From assembly GCA_002291855.1 (NCBI GenBank), contig DBAW01000235.1, positions 1 to 8,428 of the forward strand: a DNA stretch of 8,428 nucleotides. The letters run 5' to 3'. Position numbers and translations under genes: made by a program. The DNA is from Sphingomonas sp. UBA1000 (GTDB lineage: Bacteria > Pseudomonadota > Alphaproteobacteria > Sphingomonadales > Sphingomonadaceae). Positions 5,117 to 8,428 of this stretch are shown here, piece by piece (position 1 is the first letter of the stretch; each line of letters begins with the position of its first letter). The notes beneath the pieces were generated by a model. That model was not told the DNA's origin. It saw only the letters and a program-made list of their open reading frames with translations, and did not search any database.

Positions 5117-6115
5117 TCAGCGCAGCAGCGCCTCGGCCAGCCGCGCGCGTGCGGCGGCAGTCGCGGGCAGCCCGAACCGCAAATGGCTGTCGCTCCAGCC
5201 GAAGCGACGCACATAGATGCCGGCCCCGGCCAGCCGCTGCCAGCAGCGCTCGGCATCCGCGACCCCGACATGGCGGAACAGCGACGTCCCGCCCGCAACC
5301 GCCAGCCCGGCGGCTGCCAGCAGGTGATCGAGATCGGCGGCAGCCTCTGCCAGCCTTGGGCGCGTTGCCGCCGCCCAGCGGCGGTCGGCATAGGCCTTCG
5401 CCCCCAGCCACAGCGCCGGGCCGCTCACCGGCCAACAGCCGAACAGATCCCCGCAGCGCGCGACCAGATCGGGCGGGCCGAGCAGCGCACCCAGCCGCGC
5501 CCCGGCCAGCCCGTAGAATTTCCCGAACGAACGCAGCACCACCAGCCCGTCGCGCCCGGCCAGGCCCGCCAGTGACTGGCCGGGCGCGCAATCGGCATAG
5601 GCTTCATCGACGATCAGCATGCCGCCGCGCCGCGCCAGATCATCGGCGCATGCCGCCAGATCGGCGGCGGCAAAGCACCGCCCGTCCGGATTGTTGGGGC
5701 ATGACAGCATGACCGCATCGCACCCCTTGGCGGCGCTCAGCGGATCGGCGGTTTCGACGACCTCGCGGCCGGCCGCGCGCCAGGCGGCGGCATGATCGCC
5801 ATAGCCGGGGGCGAGCACGGCGATGCGCCCGATCCGGGGCAGCAGCTGCGGCAGCAGGCGGATGACCAGCTCGGTCCCCGGCGTCACCACCAGCGCCTCG
5901 GCATGCGCGCCGAATGCTCCCGCCATCGCCGTGTGACAGGCCATGCGCGCCGCCTCGGTCGGCAGATGGGCGAACGTCTCCGCCGGCACGCCGTCCACCG
6001 GATATGGCCAGGGATTGATGCCCGTGGACAGGTCGATCCATGGCGCGGGCGCGGCGGGGAAGGCCGCGCGCATCCGGTCGAGCGCACCGCCATGGCGGGT
6101 GAGTGCGTCCATCAT
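5117..6115 (-). CDS. cobC: L-threonine-O-3-phosphate decarboxylase (cobalamin synthesis)
   Basis: PLP-dependent fold-type I enzyme that decarboxylates L-threonine-O-3-phosphate to (R)-1-amino-2-propanol phosphate, the linker used by CbiB. It is called CobC in Pseudomonas denitrificans naming and CobD in Salmonella. The 332 residues match the usual length. Visible features: HGG at 8-10, the substrate/PLP N-terminal arm LSTGINPWPYP (29-39), NNPDG (141-145), DEAY (170-173, with D170 facing the PLP ring nitrogen), SFGKFYGLAGARLG (196-209, with K199 as the Schiff-base lysine and R207 for the phosphate), and LRFGLP (312-317, with R313 as the carboxylate-binding arginine). Residue roles come from the aminotransferase family. 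Its ATG at 6115 overlaps the cbiB stop as ATGA, with AGGG 6 nt upstream, which indicates translational coupling. It is the last cobalamin gene seen here, followed by hairpins. Confidence 0.92.
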   Translation of the reverse strand: MMDALTRHGGALDRMRAAFPAAPAPWIDLSTGINPWPYPVDGVPAETFAHLPTEAARMACHTAMAGAFGAHAEALVVTPGTELVIRLLPQLLPRIGRIAVLAPGYGDHAAAWRAAGREVVETADPLSAAKGCDAVMLSCPNNPDGRCFAAADLAACADDLARRGGMLIVDEAYADCAPGQSLAGLAGRDGLVVLRSFGKFYGLAGARLGALLGPPDLVARCGDLFGCWPVSGPALWLGAKAYADRRWAAATRPRLAEAAADLDHLLAAAGLAVAGGTSLFRHVGVADAERCWQRLAGAGIYVRRFGWSDSHLRFGLPATAAARARLAEALLR

Positions 6116-7071
6116 CGCCAGCCCTGCCCAAGCAGCAGGGCGAGCAGCGCCGCCGCGACGATCAGCAGCGCGCGAACATACAGGGCAAGTGCGCGGCGGA
6201 TCGCCCCGGCATCGGGGTCGGGCGCGCCGCCATTCAGCCAGGGTTCGGCCGCAATCCGCCCCTGATAGGCGCGCGGGCCCGACAGGCGCACGCCGATTGC
6301 CCCGGCCATCGCCGCTTCGGGCCAGCCGGCATTGGGTGAGCGGTGCCGGCGCGCATCGCGCAGCATCGTGACAAGCGCCGCCGGGCTGAGCGCGGCCACA
6401 GCGAGCAACAGCCCGGTCAGCCGCGCCGGGACGAGATTGGCGACATCGTCCAGCCGCGCGGCGAACCCGCCAAAGGCCAGATGCCGCGCGGTGCGGTGGC
6501 CGATCATCGAATCGAGCGTGTTGACCGCCTTGTAGGCGGCAAGCCCCGGCAGCCCGAACAAAAGGCCCCAGAACAGCGGCGCGATCACCCCGTCCGACAT
6601 GTTTTCAGCGAGGCTTTCGATCGCCGCGCGCGCCACGCCGGCTTCATCGAGCTGCGCCGGATCGCGGCCGACGATCCGCGCCACGGCGGTCCGCGCGCCG
6701 GCAAGCTCGCCTGTGGCAAGCGGGGTCGCCACCGCCGCGACATGATCGTAAAGGCTGCGCCCGGCGATCAGGCTGGCCGCGCACAGCGCCGTGACGATCA
6801 GCCCCGGCCAGCCCGGCGGCACCGCCGCCACGATCAGCGCGGCTGTGCCCGCCGCACTGGCGATGACGGCGATGCTGGCCGCCGCGCCGCACAGAAAGCG
6901 GCTGCGCTGGCTTTGCCAGGGCCGGTTCAGCCGCGCGTCGCAAAGCGCGATCACCGCGCCCAGCCAGCCGACCGGATGGCCGATGCGGCGGTAGAGCCAG
7001 TCGGGCCAGCCGAACACCGCCTCGAGCGCGAGCGCCGCCAGCATCAGCCCGGTCGCCGGATCCTGCGGCAT
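6112..7071 (-). CDS. cbiB: Adenosylcobinamide-phosphate synthase CbiB/CobD
   Basis: Integral membrane enzyme that attaches aminopropanol phosphate to adenosylcobyric acid, giving adenosylcobinamide phosphate. It is named cbiB in Salmonella and cobD in Pseudomonas denitrificans. The 319-residue length is typical. Family blocks are intact: HPVGWLG (32-38), GRDP (135-138), IESLAENMSDGVIAPLFW (151-168), YKAVNTLDSMIGHR (180-193) and SPNAGWPEAAMAGAIG (245-260). Hydrophobic segments fall around 8-20, 60-83, 87-104, 163-178, 215-235 and 295-315. The ATG at 7071 starts 5 nt after the cobQ stop. No good Shine-Dalgarno precedes it, so translation probably depends on ribosomes finishing cobQ. It overlaps cobC by 4 nt. 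The gene order puts the enzyme next to the sources of both its substrates. Confidence 0.95.
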   Translation of the reverse strand: MPQDPATGLMLAALALEAVFGWPDWLYRRIGHPVGWLGAVIALCDARLNRPWQSQRSRFLCGAAASIAVIASAAGTAALIVAAVPPGWPGLIVTALCAASLIAGRSLYDHVAAVATPLATGELAGARTAVARIVGRDPAQLDEAGVARAAIESLAENMSDGVIAPLFWGLLFGLPGLAAYKAVNTLDSMIGHRTARHLAFGGFAARLDDVANLVPARLTGLLLAVAALSPAALVTMLRDARRHRSPNAGWPEAAMAGAIGVRLSGPRAYQGRIAAEPWLNGGAPDPDAGAIRRALALYVRALLIVAAALLALLLGQGWR

Positions 7072-7076
7072 GCCGG

Positions 7077-8428
7077 TCAGGCCGCGATCCGGGGCGGGCG
7101 CGCGGTCGCGAACAGCGCGTCGAGATCGATCGCGGCGGTCAGCGCATCGGCCAGATCGTCGAGCGCGGCCTCGACCTCGGTGTCATAATCGAGCGTGCTG
7201 GCCGTGCCGGGGCGCAGCCGGTCGAGCCAGGCGCGGCGGAAGGCGTCGCTGCCGAACAGGCCGTGCAGATAGCAGCCCGCGATCCGGCCATCGGCGCTGA
7301 TCGCGCCGTCCGGGCCATGGCCGAGCCGCAGCATCGGCCGCGACAGCCCCGGCCCGTCGGTCCGCCCGGCATGGATTTCATAGCCCTGGACGGCCGCGCC
7401 GGTCAGCGCGCACTGGCCGGTGACGGGGCGGACCTGTTTTTCGGGCGTCATCACCGTGTCGATGGCAAGCAGGTCCAGCCCCGTCGCCGCGCCGGCCGGG
7501 CCGTCAATGCCGTCAGGGTCGCTGATCTGGCGGCCGAGCATCTGGAACCCGCCGCACAGGCCGAGCACATGGCCCCCGGCGCGGACATGCGCGGCCAGAT
7601 CAATGTCCCAGCCCTGCGCGCGCACAAAGGCGAGATCGGCAATCGTCGATTTGGTGCCGAGCAGCAGCACGACATCGGCGTCGCGCGGCAGCGGCTGGCC
7701 CGGCGGCACGAAGCGGACATCGACCCCCGGTTCGAGCCGGAGCGGGTCGACATCGTCGAAATTGGCGATCCGCGACAGCATCGGCGCGGCGATCACCAGC
7801 GGCGCGTCACGCCCCCGCCGGGGCCGGTCCAGCACCACCGCATCCTCGGCCGGCAGGCGCGATGCGGCGCCGATCCACGGAATGACGCCCAGCGACGGCC
7901 AGCCGGTGCGGCGGACGATTTCGGCCAGCCCGTCGTCGAACAGCGCCGGATCGCCACGGAATTTGTTGACCAGAAACCCCCGGATCATCGCCGCATCGGC
8001 GGGATCGAGCACCGCCTGCGTGCCGACCAGCGCCGCGATCACGCCGCCCCGGTCGATGTCCCCGGCCAGGATCACCGGCACGTCGAAATGGCGCGCAAAG
8101 CCCATATTGGCGATGTCGCCAGCGCGCAGATTGATCTCGGCCGGGCTGCCCGCGCCCTCGACGATGACCAGATCGAACGCAGCGGCCAGCCGGGCAAAGC
8201 TTTCCGCCACCGCCGGCATCAGCGCGCCGCGCCCGGCCATGTAGCGTGCGGCATCTTGCGCGTCCTGCACCCGGCCATGGACGATGATCTGCGCGCGCTG
8301 GTCGCTCGTGGGTTTGAGCAGCACCGGGTTGAAATCGGTGTGCTGGGCAAGGCCCGCCGCCCGCGCCTGCACCGCCTGGGCGCGGCCGATCTCGCCGCCA
8401 TCGGCACAGGCGGCGGCGTTGTTGGACA
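7077..8428 (-). CDS. cobQ: Cobyric acid synthase CobQ (5' end outside window)
   Basis: Glutamine- and ATP-dependent amidotransferase that amidates four side chains of adenosylcobyrinic a,c-diamide to give adenosylcobyric acid (CbiP in Salmonella). About 449 codons are visible. The frame stays open to the right edge, where the first residues read SNNAAACADGGEIGRAQAV, matching the region after the P-loop, so roughly 35-40 N-terminal residues including the nucleotide-binding P-loop are missing. A GTG at 8370-8372 is internal (the Val of GRAQAVQ), not the start. Visible landmarks are NPVLLKPTSD, EGAGSPAEINLRAGDIANMGFA, a GTKSTIADL segment, the glutaminase nucleophile in GLCGGFQMLG (Cys codon 7554-7556), GYEIHAGRT, and the catalytic His in GCYLHGLF (His codon 7263-7265). 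It is the upstream gene of a cobQ-cbiB-cobC operon; the promoter, or any cobalamin riboswitch, would be beyond the right edge. Confidence 0.95.
   Translation of the reverse strand, partial: SNNAAACADGGEIGRAQAVQARAAGLAQHTDFNPVLLKPTSDQRAQIIVHGRVQDAQDAARYMAGRGALMPAVAESFARLAAAFDLVIVEGAGSPAEINLRAGDIANMGFARHFDVPVILAGDIDRGGVIAALVGTQAVLDPADAAMIRGFLVNKFRGDPALFDDGLAEIVRRTGWPSLGVIPWIGAASRLPAEDAVVLDRPRRGRDAPLVIAAPMLSRIANFDDVDPLRLEPGVDVRFVPPGQPLPRDADVVLLLGTKSTIADLAFVRAQGWDIDLAAHVRAGGHVLGLCGGFQMLGRQISDPDGIDGPAGAATGLDLLAIDTVMTPEKQVRPVTGQCALTGAAVQGYEIHAGRTDGPGLSRPMLRLGHGPDGAISADGRIAGCYLHGLFGSDAFRRAWLDRLRPGTASTLDYDTEVEAALDDLADALTAAIDLDALFATARPPRIAA

Noticed and set aside
4642..5216. Plus-strand frames (4642-5007, 4644-5216) opposite the His-rich gene
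   Set aside because: The minus-strand gene has a clean signal peptide, an ordered His motif and a GGGAGG site; the plus frames have none of these and run through hairpins and intergenic DNA.
6343..7188. A 281-codon plus-strand open frame across cbiB
   Set aside because: Antisense to a clearly recognisable cbiB; the product is Arg/Ala/Gln-rich with no domain, no signal and no supporting ribosome site.
7420..8244. A 274-codon plus-strand open frame across cobQ
   Set aside because: Antisense to cobQ, Ser/Pro/Arg/Thr-rich, and explained by the GC-skewed third positions of cobQ.
8219..8372. GTG at 8370-8372 as the cobQ start
   Set aside because: The frame remains open to the window edge, and the upstream residues (GGEIGRAQA) match the conserved region of CobQ, so the true start lies outside.
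1..8428. Insertion sequences, attachment sites, CRISPR, tRNA or other signs of transfer
   Set aside because: No transposase-like frame, terminal inverted repeats, spaced direct repeats or tRNA-like fold was seen, and base composition looks even apart from short intergenic regions.

Overview
This is a GC-rich, gene-dense stretch of a chromosome with no mobile elements, RNA genes, CRISPR arrays or direct repeats that I can see. The codon use, the CyoA form (a lipoprotein with a long Ala/Pro-rich tail), and the ubiquinol oxidase / MHS-type transporter / late cobalamin gene neighbourhood suggest an aerobic alphaproteobacterium, most likely a sphingomonad. That taxonomic call is inference; nothing in the window proves it.

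Layout. Positions 1-2954 (minus strand) hold the start of a cytochrome bo3 ubiquinol oxidase operon: cyoA, then cyoB, which runs off the left edge. A 107-bp divergent promoter region (2955-3061) contains a perfect TTGAC-N4-GTCAA palindrome that looks like an FNR/FixK/ANR-type site and overlaps possible -35 elements in both directions. On the plus strand follow a 442-residue MFS transporter of the metabolite:H+ symporter type (3062-4390) and, 6 nt after it, a 61-residue single-span membrane protein (4397-4582) whose perfect Shine-Dalgarno sequence lies inside the end of the transporter gene. Two strong hairpins (4605-4627, 4651-4675) occupy the convergent gap. Then, on the minus strand, comes a small exported histidine-rich protein (4681-4923), a 193-bp intergenic region with two more hairpins, and a tightly packed late cobalamin operon that enters from the right edge: cobQ (5' end missing), cbiB/cobD and cobC, in that transcription order.

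How the genes work together. CyoA and CyoB are the quinol-binding/core subunits of a proton-pumping terminal oxidase; CyoC and CyoD would be expected left of the window. CobQ amidates adenosylcobyrinic a,c-diamide to adenosylcobyric acid. CobC makes aminopropanol phosphate from threonine phosphate, and CbiB joins it to cobyric acid to give adenosylcobinamide phosphate. No corrin-ring genes are visible, so the window alone fits either complete synthesis or late-intermediate salvage. The transporter, the small membrane protein and the His-rich protein have no assigned substrate or partner.

Most of the window is ordinary metabolism. The points most worth a second look are the divergent cyoA/transporter operator, the exported His-rich protein, and the coupled small membrane protein.
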